NCBI GenBank assembly: GCA_963767645.1
Contig: CAVYEW010000008.1
Location: 495,487 to 559,486, forward strand
Direction: 5' to 3'
DNA length: 64,000 nt
DNA from: DATFDN01 sp963767645
GTDB taxonomy: Bacteria; Pseudomonadota; Alphaproteobacteria; Acetobacterales; Acetobacteraceae
In this document: positions 1-9,363 of the stretch, in pieces
How the letters are laid out: each line of letters begins with the position of its first letter
Position numbering within the stretch: position 1 is the stretch's first letter
Notes under the pieces: generated by a model
Databases searched by the model: none
Told to the model about the DNA's origin: nothing
What the model saw: only the letters and a program-made list of their open reading frames with translations
Program-made: the position numbers and the translations under genes

Positions 1-38
1 GGAGCAACCTGCGCGGCGGTCAGCCGTCGGGGCCCGGC

Positions 39-2534
39 GTGGGTCCCGGCGGAGGGCCGACCTCGCTGGCACCAAGGCTCGTGCGCACAGGCCGAGGGTC
101 GCTCGCGCGCGCTCCCGCCGCGGGGCGGATGGTCATGGCCGAGGACCCGGCGGGCGGGTTCCGTTCGCTTGGAAACGTCCTGCAGACCGGCGCCAGGGCG
201 GCCACGCCTTCGGCGCAGGTCCTGCTGAAGAGCGAGGAGGTCGCGGTGAAGCCGGCCGGCACCTTCGTGAAGGTCGGTTGGTTGAACGACACCAAGCTAC
301 AGTTCAGGCCCGGGCTTCCCGTCGAAACGCCGAACAGCTGGCCCGTCGTTGGCAACGCCGCCGAGGACCCGTGGCCCGACCGGGTCGCGGCCGGGAAGAA
401 CTGGTACGCGCCGGCCTACGCGCCCGCGATGCCCGACCCCGGCGCCGCACCCGACAAGAGCCCGTTCCTCTTCACCTTCGAACGCACCGGGGTGACCACC
501 GCGGGGGCCGTCGGGATACACTCCACTCTGCGTTTCACCCTCCGCCGCGGATTGTCGCAGACGGGCAAGGCGGCCCCGCCCCCGGATCCGAACGCGGTAA
601 ACTGGACCCCCACGCACGGGCTGTCGGTGATCCTGCAGCTGCCCTTCGTGTCCGAGGCGGACGGGAAGCCGCAGGCCCAGCCCTTCCCGGTGGCGGTCCA
701 GCAACAGCCGGACGGGTCCCTGCTGTGCACGCTGGAGCTGGTCAACCAGTGGGCCAGGCTCCTCTACGGCGCGCTGGCCGTGCCCGGGTTCCAGGCTCAG
801 CCGGTGCGGATCTCCGTCGCGTATTCGTTCCCCGCCTACGTCCCGGCCAGGCGCTGGCTCCCTTCCGAATGGCTCTTCATGGTCAAGGAATCCATGGTCC
901 CCGTTGCGCGGACGGCCGCCGAGAGGTCCACCCTGACGGGCCAGACGCACGTCGACCTGCCGGACGCCGTCATCCGGTACCCGACGGGCGAGATCCGCAT
1001 GTCCCGCGAAGCGCCCCGCCCCGCCGCCGCCCAGGCTCCGGCCCCGGCCGAGATCGTGGCCGGCGGGGCCCTCGCCGCCTCGGCATCTGGCGACACCGGC
1101 AGACCCAGGCTCCTGGACGCCGGCCCGCGGGCTGGCGTGACCGTCCGCCCGGTCGACGTCGCGGCGGAGATGCCGCCGGCCCTGCGGCAGGACGCGACCA
1201 GGCCGCCCATCGTCATCCGCCCCCCGATCAAGGTCGTCCACCCCGACGTGTTCGTGCGCGCGGACTACTTCGAGCAGACGATCCTGCGGGAGACGACCTG
1301 CGACCTCCTCGTGCCGTGCAGCGGGTTCGGCGCGGCCTACCGCGACCGCACCGGCGGCGGCGACGTGGCCATCGGGTGCCAGGACGCGCTCGCGCTCGGT
1401 CGCGTCGACTACAAGGCCTACGACGAGGTGCCCGCGCTGGCGACGCCCCGCTACCGCGTCTTCAGGTCGCTCCAGCAGGTCGGGCGCTTCCTCGTCCTGC
1501 CCGCGCGGTACCGCGTGGGCCGCAGTGACGCCGGCGCCGGCGACCGGGCCTTCGCCCCGGCGATCGCCATGTTCTCCGTGCTCGACCCCGACAACGACGC
1601 CCGGTCCCGCATCGCCGTCGAGGCGACCCTCGAGCCGGACATCCCCCCCTTCGCCAGGCAGGAACTCTTGCAGGCGCTGCGCGGACTCTCCCCGTCCCCC
1701 GCGATGGACTACCCCACCGAGTCCGCGAAGGACCTGACGTTCGTCTGGAGCCTACCGCCCGGCCTCTCCATCCAGCCCCAGGCGCTGAGGGTCCCCAACG
1801 GCTTCCGGGTCTCGCTCGGGACGGACCTCCTCGGCGCGCTGATGCTGGAGAACCTGCTCTGCCGGGACGGCGTGGCCGCGGCGGTCTCGTTCCAGATGCC
1901 CGACGGCACGGTTATGCCCTCCGTGCTCGAGGTGGGCCTGGCCAACGTCACGGGAACATGGGGGACCGGGCCGTTCCAGCTCGCCATCGAGGACGGCACG
2001 TTGCGGATGACCAACCGGACGGAAAGGCCCGTCGACCTCGCCGAGGTCGTGGCGGTCAAGGCGGACGGCGGCGTGCAGCGCGTCCCCGCGGAGGTCAAGG
2101 TGGCGGAGGGGGCCTCGCACGCGGTCGTGCTGCCCCCCGGCACCGCCGAGGCCTTCCCGGTCTATGAGGTCCCCGCCGCCGCGCCGGCCAAGCTCGAGGA
2201 GGTGCGGGCCGTCGTGGACCGGGTGACGTCGACCATCCTGTTCTTCGACCTGATCAACTACGAGAACCACGGGCTGGCGAAGATCGAGCTGAAGGCGCGC
2301 CTGAAGAACGTGCCCGGCGAGCAGACCGTCGGCCTCTCGGGGAACCCGGGCACCGGGATGGCCACCATGATCCTACCCCTCACGACCTACCTCGCCAACC
2401 GCACCCTGGAATTCTTCGTGAGGAAGACCTTCAGCGGCGGCCGGACCGAGGACACGGGCTGGAAACCCTGGGACTTGGACAAGGACGGCAGCGTCGTCAG
2501 CCTGACGTGGGAACTGGTCGCGGCGCCGGCCTGA
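39..2534 (+). CDS. Uncharacterised ~830-residue protein upstream of an S8 protease
   Basis: I do not recognise this protein. The frame is open back to the left edge of the window, so the true start may lie outside; in-window candidates are GTG at 39 and ATG at 129 or 135, none with a convincing ribosome-binding site. No membrane segment or signal peptide is visible. An Ala/Pro-rich linker near residues 325-345 separates an N-terminal half from a C-terminal half rich in short hydrophobic beta-like stretches. It ends 76 bases before the protease start, on the same strand, so the two are probably co-transcribed and may act together. Codon use is strongly G/C at third positions, as in the protease. 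Coding is well supported by length and codon bias; function is unknown. Confidence 0.6.
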   Translation: MGPGGGPTSLAPRLVRTGRGSLARAPAAGRMVMAEDPAGGFRSLGNVLQTGARAATPSAQVLLKSEEVAVKPAGTFVKVGWLNDTKLQFRPGLPVETPNSWPVVGNAAEDPWPDRVAAGKNWYAPAYAPAMPDPGAAPDKSPFLFTFERTGVTTAGAVGIHSTLRFTLRRGLSQTGKAAPPPDPNAVNWTPTHGLSVILQLPFVSEADGKPQAQPFPVAVQQQPDGSLLCTLELVNQWARLLYGALAVPGFQAQPVRISVAYSFPAYVPARRWLPSEWLFMVKESMVPVARTAAERSTLTGQTHVDLPDAVIRYPTGEIRMSREAPRPAAAQAPAPAEIVAGGALAASASGDTGRPRLLDAGPRAGVTVRPVDVAAEMPPALRQDATRPPIVIRPPIKVVHPDVFVRADYFEQTILRETTCDLLVPCSGFGAAYRDRTGGGDVAIGCQDALALGRVDYKAYDEVPALATPRYRVFRSLQQVGRFLVLPARYRVGRSDAGAGDRAFAPAIAMFSVLDPDNDARSRIAVEATLEPDIPPFARQELLQALRGLSPSPAMDYPTESAKDLTFVWSLPPGLSIQPQALRVPNGFRVSLGTDLLGALMLENLLCRDGVAAAVSFQMPDGTVMPSVLEVGLANVTGTWGTGPFQLAIEDGTLRMTNRTERPVDLAEVVAVKADGGVQRVPAEVKVAEGASHAVVLPPGTAEAFPVYEVPAAAPAKLEEVRAVVDRVTSTILFFDLINYENHGLAKIELKARLKNVPGEQTVGLSGNPGTGMATMILPLTTYLANRTLEFFVRKTFSGGRTEDTGWKPWDLDKDGSVVSLTWELVAAPA

Positions 2535-2610
2535 GCGCCGCGCCGGCCCGCGCGAGCGCGCGGGCGGGCGCGGCGGCGCCGGCGGCCGGCCGAACGAGGA
2601 GGAGACGAGG

Positions 2611-5220
2611 ATGGACGACTACTACTGGTCCGGCGGGCAGCGGGTCCCGCTCCAGCGCGACCCTGAGGTGCTGGCGCTCAAGTTCCGTCCCGGCCCGGTC
2701 GGCAGGTCGCCGCTCGAGCCCGAGGCGATGCAGATCCTGCGCGAGCGCCTCGCGCCGGCCGGGTTCATCGAGCACCGCGGCATCAAGCTCTACCGCAGCT
2801 CGACGGCGCCGCGCGCCATCGAGGTCCTCTCGCGCCAGGACGCCGTCGAGTTCGCAAGCCCGGCCTTCCGCAGGAACCCCGGGAGCGAGGAGCTGATGTT
2901 CGTCACGAACCAGTTCCTTGCCCAGTTCAGGCCCGAGGTCACGGAAGCCCAGCTGGCCGAGATCAACGCCCGCCACGGCGTGCGCATCGCGGGCAAGCTG
3001 GAATACGCCGAGAACGCCTACACGCTCGAGCCCGAGGCCCCCGGGCAGGACGTGGTCCGGCTCGCCAACGCCTACCGCGAGCAGGAGCCCACCGTCTGGT
3101 CGCACCCGGTGCTGGTCCGCCGCCAGGCCAAGAAGAGCGGCGCGACCGCCGTCGCCGAGCCGCCCGCGCCCGGCGGCGTCGCCCCCGCCGGGCGATCCGA
3201 TGCGGCCGATTACGGCGAGGCCGGGGAGGCGCCGGCCGTGCGGCCCGGCACCGCGCGCGTGGGGCGGGTCGTGCCCGCGGACAGGCGCTGGCACCTCGGC
3301 TCCGGCCAGAGCAAGGTGACGGACGCGTGGGCCGTCCCCGGGTTCGCCGCCGACCGCGCGCGCGGCGCGCGGGAGATCAAGATAGCGATCCTCGACGACG
3401 GGTGCGACGTGGCGCACGCCGACTTCGCTGGCAAGATCGTCGCGCAGTACAACTTCGAGGAGGGCGTCGCCGACGCCCGGCCGAAGGGCCCCAAGGACAA
3501 CCACGGCACGGCCTGCACCGGCGTCGCCGCAGCGGCGGGTCTCGGGCCGGCCTCCGGGGCGGCCCCGGGCTGCTCGATTATCGCCGCCCGCACCCCGAAC
3601 CTCCTCGGGATCGACGAGGAGGCCCGGATGTTCCAGTGGGCCGCCGACCAGCGTGCCGACGTGATCAGCTGTAGCTGGGGCCCGGCCGACGGGACCGGCA
3701 ACCTCGACCCGCTCCCCGACAACGTCGCCGCCGCCATCCGCTACTGCGTGACGAAGGGCCGGGGCGGGCGCGGGATCCCCATCCTCTGGGCCGCCGGCAA
3801 CGGCGACGAGTCGGTGTCGCTCGACGGCTACGCCTCATGCCCCGACGTGATCGCCGTCGCCGCGTCCACGAGCAAGAACGGCAGGGCCTGGTACAGCGAC
3901 TTCGGGCCCGAGATCTGGATCTGCGCCCCGTCGAGCGGCGACGACGACGCCGGCGAGCTGTCCATCTTCACCACCGACCGCAGCGGGGCCGACGGCTACA
4001 ACGGCGGGGACGCGTCCCTCGGCGACGCCACCGGCAACTACACCGGCGACTTCGGCGGGACCTCCTCCGCGGCCCCGCTGACGGCCGGCATCGTCGGGCT
4101 CGTCCTCTCCGCGAACCCGGACCTCCACGAGAACCCCACGAGCCCGAGGGGCCGGGAGGTAAGGGAGGTCCTCGCCGCGACCGCGGCCAAGATCGGGTCG
4201 GGCTACACCAACGGCCACAGCCCCCAGTTCGGGTTCGGTCGCGTCGACGCGGCGGCCGCTGTGCGCGAGGCGCTGCGCAGGAAGTCGGGCGGCAGCACCG
4301 GCGGCATCCCCGAGGCCGTCGTGGACGGCCCGACGCAGTGGCGGCGCGACGCCGGGCCCCCGTCCCTCCGCGTGGACCCGGGCCCCGGCCGGTTCTACGC
4401 CGTGGAGTTCGCCGTGGACTCCGCGCTCTTCGACGCGGCGACGAGGGGAGGGGGGCCGCAGCCGGTCGACCGGTTCTACGCCAGCTGGGACGAGTCGGCG
4501 CTGTTCCAGGCCCCCTCGTACCCAGCGGACTGGACCATGCCCGAACCCGCCTGGGAGGCGCTCCGCCCCGCCCCGCGCCTCTACTACAGGATCTGGGGCT
4601 CCGACGCGGCGTCCGCTTGGACCCGGGCCGTCGCGTCGACCGAGGACTCGGAGCACGCATCGGCACCGTCCATGGAGCTGGTGGACTCCGAGGAGGACCG
4701 CGACGGCTCGGACCGGAAGGTGACGATCACCGGCCCGGCTTCCGCCGCCCGTGGCGGCGAGCCGCCGACCTTCGTCGCATCTACCGGCGCCGGCAGGTTC
4801 TTCGCCGTCGAGGTCTCCACGGACCGCTCCCTGCTGGACCATTCCGACCCTTCCGCCGCCTCCCGGCGCGGGCCGGATTCGGTACTTCGCGAGCTGGGAC
4901 GCCGGCCGCCTCGTCCCGGCTACCGCGCGGCCCGCGAATTGGAGCCCGCCCTCCGCCGCCTGGGAGCGGCTCAGGACCGCGTCGGCCCTGTACCTACCGG
5001 GGATGGAGTTCGGCCCAGCAGGACCGCTGGGTCGACATCCAGTCTTCCCAGACCGACGAGGAGGCAGTGCTCCGCGCGCCTTCGGTCCAGATCGGCGACG
5101 GCGCGGCCGGTACACGGCGGACTGTGGGAACCGCCGGCGGCTCCGATGCCACCCTGCTCCGCTACCCAAGCGGGGCCGAGTTGCCGGTTCAGGACCCGAA
5201 GAAAGTCCCCAGTGGGCTGA
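2611..5220 (+). CDS. S8 (subtilisin-like) serine protease with pro-region and C-terminal repeat module
   Basis: Subtilase with the complete triad: Asp262 in ILDDGCD, His298 in DNHGT and Ser485 in GGTSSAAP; Asn397 in WAAGN fits the oxyanion hole. Residues about 95-170 resemble an S8 inhibitory propeptide. No Sec signal or membrane segment is seen, so it may be cytoplasmic or exported by another route. After the catalytic domain (about 230-555) comes a module at about 585-670 with the pattern FYAVEF...FYASWDE...AWEALR...LYYRIWG. A second copy begins near residue 725, but the frame is lost around base 4855, so the last ~120 residues of this frame are not native. A strong GAGGAGGAG ribosome-binding site lies at 2596-2604. 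The native product continues downstream in other frames (next entry). Confidence 0.8.
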   Translation: MDDYYWSGGQRVPLQRDPEVLALKFRPGPVGRSPLEPEAMQILRERLAPAGFIEHRGIKLYRSSTAPRAIEVLSRQDAVEFASPAFRRNPGSEELMFVTNQFLAQFRPEVTEAQLAEINARHGVRIAGKLEYAENAYTLEPEAPGQDVVRLANAYREQEPTVWSHPVLVRRQAKKSGATAVAEPPAPGGVAPAGRSDAADYGEAGEAPAVRPGTARVGRVVPADRRWHLGSGQSKVTDAWAVPGFAADRARGAREIKIAILDDGCDVAHADFAGKIVAQYNFEEGVADARPKGPKDNHGTACTGVAAAAGLGPASGAAPGCSIIAARTPNLLGIDEEARMFQWAADQRADVISCSWGPADGTGNLDPLPDNVAAAIRYCVTKGRGGRGIPILWAAGNGDESVSLDGYASCPDVIAVAASTSKNGRAWYSDFGPEIWICAPSSGDDDAGELSIFTTDRSGADGYNGGDASLGDATGNYTGDFGGTSSAAPLTAGIVGLVLSANPDLHENPTSPRGREVREVLAATAAKIGSGYTNGHSPQFGFGRVDAAAAVREALRRKSGGSTGGIPEAVVDGPTQWRRDAGPPSLRVDPGPGRFYAVEFAVDSALFDAATRGGGPQPVDRFYASWDESALFQAPSYPADWTMPEPAWEALRPAPRLYYRIWGSDAASAWTRAVASTEDSEHASAPSMELVDSEEDRDGSDRKVTITGPASAARGGEPPTFVASTGAGRFFAVEVSTDRSLLDHSDPSAASRRGPDSVLRELGRRPPRPGYRAARELEPALRRLGAAQDRVGPVPTGDGVRPSRTAGSTSSLPRPTRRQCSARLRSRSATARPVHGGLWEPPAAPMPPCSATQAGPSCRFRTRRKSPVG

Positions 5221-6249
5221 GTTTCGCTCCCCCCGCCGGCGTCCCGGATCCGGCCCCGCTAGTCGGCGTGGCCTACAGGCTGGACAGACCGCTGAGCGGA
5301 AACTTCCGCGTCCGCGACTTCGCCAGCCGCACCTCGGCCGAGGACGGGGCCGGCTACGCCCACTACGCCAGGATCGCCCCGGCGCTGGTCGACGCGGTGA
5401 GCAGGGTCGCCGGCATCTCGGATGTCCCTGTCGACGTCGTCCTCGGCTACGTGCACCCGGCGATGACGGAAGAACGCGCCAAGCTTGGCGGGGCAGACCG
5501 CGCCCTCGACTGGCACGTGGCGGGCCTCGCCGCCGACATCCGGCCGAGGAGCGGACGCCCCTTGGACCTCGCCCGGAACGTGCTGCACGCCCTGGGCACC
5601 GGCATCGGGATCGGTCTGCTGCGGGACGGGGTGCACATCGATCTCCGGCGAGATCCCTCGGCGTGGGCCGAGGCCGGCGCGGAGATCGACGGCGATGCCT
5701 TCGCCAAGTGGGTGGAGCAGGTCATGGCCGAGGACCAGCGCGCGGGCCAGACCCGCGCGGAGCGCGGCGTCGAACCCGCAGGCGGCGCGGCGCAGGCGAG
5801 GGCCGAGATGCCGCTGGCGTCCGCAGCCTTCTCCGTGACGGGGCCTGACGTCTACGCCTCCGGGGCCGACGAGCCCCCCGTCTTCTACGTCGAGTTCGCC
5901 GCGGACACCGCGTGCCGCGTCGAGGTCGCCGGCTCCGAGGACCGGCTCGGCTCGGAGGACGGGCAGTCCGTCCGGTCGGAGGAGCTGCGCCCGCCCTCGC
6001 TCAAGCAGGGCAGAGTTCTGGCGTATGCCCCGGGAGGCATGGGCAGCCCTGCGCGGTGGGAGCAACCTCTACTACCGCGCGGTCGGCGCCGGGTCCGCCG
6101 CGGCCGCGCGGACGCAGGTCGGCGTCGTGGCGCTAACGGCGGGGAACTCGCCGCGGTCGAAGAGCAGGCTGGAACGGCAACTCCCGGACGCCGGCCAGGC
6201 GGCAGCTCGTGACGAGGCCCGTTGGCGCGGCAGCTCGACCCACCAGTAG
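4856..6249 (+). pseudogene. Frame-broken C-terminal half of the S8 protease: repeat modules 2 and 3 and a peptidase M15-like domain
   Basis: Homology to the repeat module of the preceding protease can be followed through three frames: YFASWDAG...AWERL from about 4880, then YRGWSSAQQDRW from about 5008 after a second shift, and module 3 with VFYVEF at about 5880 ending in AWAALRGGSNLYYRAVG after a third shift near 5950-6010. Between modules 2 and 3 (about 5260-5720) is a domain with the M15 metal-site pattern: His at 5514 and Asp at 5535 in HVAGLAAD, and His at 5634 and Asp at 5640 in VHID. This suggests a peptidoglycan/D-Ala-type peptidase or binding domain fused to the subtilase. Three independent indels could be decay or read error. 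If corrected, the product would be about 1,200 residues. Confidence 0.6.
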
Positions 6250-6681
6250 CCAGGGTCAGTACGCGCGGGCGGGCGTCCGCGGGAAGTTCGCGGCGGCGGA
6301 GCTGGAGCAGTCCCGCCACCGGGAAGCCTGGCGACGGGGAGGGGGCGCCCTCGCGCCCGGGAACCGTCCTGGGCCGCCCTATGGGCCGGAACTAACGAAC
6401 TGGTCTCAACTCGTATGAGGCGATCCAACAAGCGATTTTTGGCGTTCCGGGTTTGGGCGTGCGGGGGTGAGCCGGGCAGCCGCGCGAGCCGCAGGCTCGC
6501 TGGTCCACTCGTATCCGGCGGAACGTGCTGTTCCTGACCAAGATGCCTCATTCAAGGCGAACCGGCTCGGGGGGCGGGACCCATCTTTGGCGACGGCAAT
6601 CAACCCCGTCGAGCTCCGGTCACACGCCACCCCCGCCCGCCCGACGCGCCGGAAGTTGGCGTGTCGGACGAACCTTGTCTG
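6250..6681. other. Non-coding stretch between the protease and the IS110 remnant
   Basis: About 430 bases without a gene I can support. Short open frames exist on both strands but none has a recognisable motif, ribosome-binding site or neighbour relationship. Confidence 0.4.
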
Positions 6682-6815
6682 TTAGGCTGCTTTCAGGCGC
6701 GCCCCCTCGGGCACCAGTCCCGTCGTGACATACCTCCATAAAGCGACCAGGAGCTTCCTCGCGAGGGCTACGGCGGTGATCTTGCGGATGCGCCCGCGCA
6801 CCGCGCCGACTCGCT
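6682..6815 (-). pseudogene. C-terminal fragment of an IS110-family transposase (separated from the rest by IS66-A)
   Basis: Encodes the tail VGAVRGRIRKITAVALARK... ending LVPEGARLKAA, typical of IS110/IS116-type transposase C-termini. The frame continues, across the 2,540-base IS66 element and after removing one copy of the 8-base duplication GACTCGCT, into the fragment at 9364-10384. The stop is at 6682-6684. Confidence 0.7.
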
Positions 6816-6861
6816 GTATCCGCCCGGTGAGAACCGCCTTGCCGGATGATCGGGGGCCGGC

Positions 6862-7314
6862 TTGCTTTGCGGCATGGCGCGAGACAGGAATGAGGCTGCC
6901 ACAATGGCAGCCACAGATGCAGACCCGCTGCATCGGATCGAGATTGTCGGTGAACGGCGGCGTGCGCATGACGCGGCATTCCGCAGGACGGTTGTGACTG
7001 AGTCCCTGTCACCTGGTGCCCGGGTGCGAGAGGTGGCGCGGCGGCATGGGATTTGTCCGAGCCTGGTTTATCGGTGGCGGCGCATGGCCGGAACGGCGGC
7101 CGCCGCCTCTCCGGTTCGCTTGATGCCTGTTCGGATCACCTCGGAGCCAGGAGCGGCGCGGACGCAAGCTGCGCGGGCTATGGGGCCGGACGTTCCGGCA
7201 CCCCGGCCGTCCGGGGTGATCGAGATCGAGTTCGCAGGCGGCGTACGCGTGCGGGTCGACGACGCGGTGAGCCTGGTGGCGCTGCGGCGGGTGATAGCGG
7301 TGCTGCGCGGATGA
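6862..7314 (+). CDS. tnpA: IS66 TnpA (IS66-A copy 1)
   Basis: Small IS66 accessory protein of about 150 codons, shorter if the ATG at 6904 is used. The N-terminal helix-turn-helix FRRTVVTESLSPGARVREVA followed by RRHGICPSLVYRWRR is the IS3/IS66 type of DNA-binding motif; the C-terminus (IEIEFAGGVRVRVDD) is the usual IS66 TnpA tail. Its stop overlaps the tnpB start (ATGATG at 7311), so the two are translationally coupled. The identical gene in the other copy is at 41079-41531. Confidence 0.85.
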   Translation: MLCGMARDRNEAATMAATDADPLHRIEIVGERRRAHDAAFRRTVVTESLSPGARVREVARRHGICPSLVYRWRRMAGTAAAASPVRLMPVRITSEPGAARTQAARAMGPDVPAPRPSGVIEIEFAGGVRVRVDDAVSLVALRRVIAVLRG

Positions 7315-7658
7315 TGCTGCCGCCCAGCGGCGTGCGGGTCTGGCTGGCGACCGGTGCCACCGACATGCGGCGCGGCATGAATGGCCTTACTCTGCAAGTG
7401 CAACAGGCCCTGCAGCGCGATCCGCATGCTGGAGACGTCTACGTCTTCCGGGGCAAGCGCGGTGATCTGGTGAAGATTCTCTGGCATGACGGTTTGGGGA
7501 TGTCGCTGTATGCCAAGCGGCTGGAGCGCGGGCGGTTCATCTGGCCGTCGCCGGCCGATGGCGTTGTGTCGGTCTCCATGGGCCAACTCGGCTACATGTT
7601 GGAAGGGATCGATTGGCGGCATCCGCGGCGGACGTGGCGGCCGGAGATGGCCGGCTGA
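7311..7658 (+). CDS. tnpB: IS66 TnpB (IS66 Orf2-like), copy 1
   Basis: 115 residues with the IS66 Orf2 signature: VRVWLATGATDMRRGMNGL at the N-terminus, VYVFRGKRGDLVKIL in the middle and LEGIDWRHP at the end. It is required for IS66 transposition together with TnpA and TnpC. It starts at 7311, overlapping the tnpA stop by four bases. It differs from the copy at 40735-41082 by two visible substitutions (Thr/Ala in MNGLT and Leu/Phe in VKIL). Confidence 0.9.
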   Translation: MMLPPSGVRVWLATGATDMRRGMNGLTLQVQQALQRDPHAGDVYVFRGKRGDLVKILWHDGLGMSLYAKRLERGRFIWPSPADGVVSVSMGQLGYMLEGIDWRHPRRTWRPEMAG

Positions 7659-7730
7659 ACCCGTAGCCGGCGGCTTCGGTCTGCAAATTCACCGCATACA
7701 ATCCCGGGCCGGTGTGATTCACTGCCCTGC

Positions 7731-9319
7731 GTGACGCCCGCGCCGGACATTGAGCCCGACAGCATCGACGCACTCCGCGCCGCTCTTGCGGCTGAACAAC
7801 GCGCCCGGCGCGAGGCCGAGGCACGCGCCTCTGGCGCGGAGGCGATGGTGGCGCATCTGAAGCTGCTGATCGCCAAGCTGAGGCATGACCGCTTCGGCGC
7901 CTCGTCCGAGCGCGGCCGCAAGCTGCTCGACCAGATGGAACTGCAACTTGAGGAGCTGGAGGCTGCGGCCAGCGAGGACGCCGCCGCCGTCACTGCCGCA
8001 GCCGAGGCGGATCGTGCGGGCGTGCGCGGTCTCGCGCGCCGCAAGCCGGTCCGCGCACCCTTGCCGGCGCATTTGCCGCGCGAGCGGGTGGTCATCCCAG
8101 GACCGAGCGAGTGCCCCTGCTGCGGCGGCAAGCTCGCCAAGCTTGGTGAGGATGTGACCGAGACCCTGGAGGTGATCCCGCGCCGGTGGAAGGTGGTGCA
8201 GACGGTGCGGGAGAAGCTCAGCTGCCGTGCCTGCGAGAGCATCACCCAGCCGCCGGCGCCGTTCCACCCGATCGCGCGCGGCCGGGCGGGACCGAACCTG
8301 CTGGCGATGATCCTGGAGGCCAAGTTCGGCCAGCACCTGCCGCTGAACCGACAGAGCGAGGTCTATGCTCGCGAGGGGATTGAGCTCGACGTCTCCACCT
8401 TGGCCGACTGGGTTGGCGCCTGCACCGCCAGCCTGGCGCCGCTGCTCACGCTGATCCGCGCGCACGTGATGGCGGCCGAGCGCATCCACGGCGACGATAC
8501 CACAGTGCCGGTGCTCGCGAAGGGCAAGACCATCACCGGCCGATTATGGACCTATGTGCGCGATGACCGGCCGTTCGCCGGACCCGCACCCCCAGCGGCG
8601 GTGTTCTTCTACTCGCGCTGACCTGTACGGCAGAGCATCCAAACCGGCATTTGGCCGGGTATACTGGGATCCTGCAGGCCGATGCCTATGCCGGGTTCAA
8701 CGATCTCTACCGGCCGGAGCGCAAGACAGGGCCGATCACCGAAGCAGCGTGCTGGGGACATGGGCGTCGGAAATTCTTTGATCTGGCTCAGCTCGCCAAA
8801 GCACCCCTCGCCCTTGAGGCGGTACGGCGGATCGATGCCATCTTTGATGTCGAGCGCACGACCAACGGTCTGCCCACTGCGCAGCGCCTGGCCATCCGCC
8901 AGCAGCATGTGGCGTTCCTGGTCAGCGATCTCGAGACCTGGATGCGCACGGCCCGAGGCAAGCTGTCCCGGCATGCCGAGGTCGCTAAGGCCATGGACTA
9001 CATGCTCAAGCGCTGGGACACGTTCAGCCGGTTCCTCGGTGATGGCCATGTTTGCCTGAGCAACAACGCCGCAGAACGCGCCTTGCGCGGCATCGCCCTC
9101 GGTCGGAAGTCATGGCTGTTCGCTGGCAGTGATCGCGGTGGCGAGCGAGCCGCAGCCATGTATTCGCTCATCATCACCGCCAAGCTGAACGAGGTGGATC
9201 CGCGCGCCTGGCTCGCCGACGTCCTGGCACGGATCGCCGATCATCCCGCCTCCAGGCTGCACGAGCTGCTGCCCTGGAACTGGCGCAGCCAACCCAGCGA
9301 CACCGCACAGGCAGCCTGA
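7731..9319 (+). pseudogene. tnpC: IS66 TnpC transposase, frameshifted (copy 1)
   Basis: The DDE transposase of IS66. The first part (7731-8621; GTG start) has the coiled-coil leader, the zinc-ribbon-like CPCCGGK...CRAC and the catalytic start IHGDDTTVPV. The second part (about 8625-9319) has LQADAYAGFNDLY and the C-terminal LSNNAAERALRGIALGRKSW. Compared with the intact copy at 39076-40662, this copy has one extra C at about 8618 and one extra T at 8624, which create an early stop at 8619-8621. The element would therefore depend on the other copy for TnpC. Confidence 0.88.
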
Positions 9320-9363
9320 CCCCCTACACCACCCTGGCCCTCGCCGGATGGATACGACTCGCT

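Larger units (their letters stand above)
6816..9355 (+). mobile_element. IS66-family element, IS66-A copy 1 (2,540 bp)
   Basis: The ends read GTATCCGCCCGGTGAGAACC and, inverted, GTATCCATCCGGCGAGGGCC. It is flanked by a perfect 8-base duplication GACTCGCT (6808-6815 and 9356-9363), the duplication length expected for IS66. It carries tnpA, tnpB and tnpC in the usual order. It lies inside an IS110 transposase gene. A nearly identical inverted copy (2,538 bp) is at 39040-41577; this copy differs from it by two one-base insertions in tnpC and a few substitutions. Confidence 0.93.

Noticed and set aside
3835..5169. A 444-codon minus-strand open frame opposite the protease
   Set aside because: A shadow of high-GC codon bias; the plus strand has a full catalytic triad and domain repeats.
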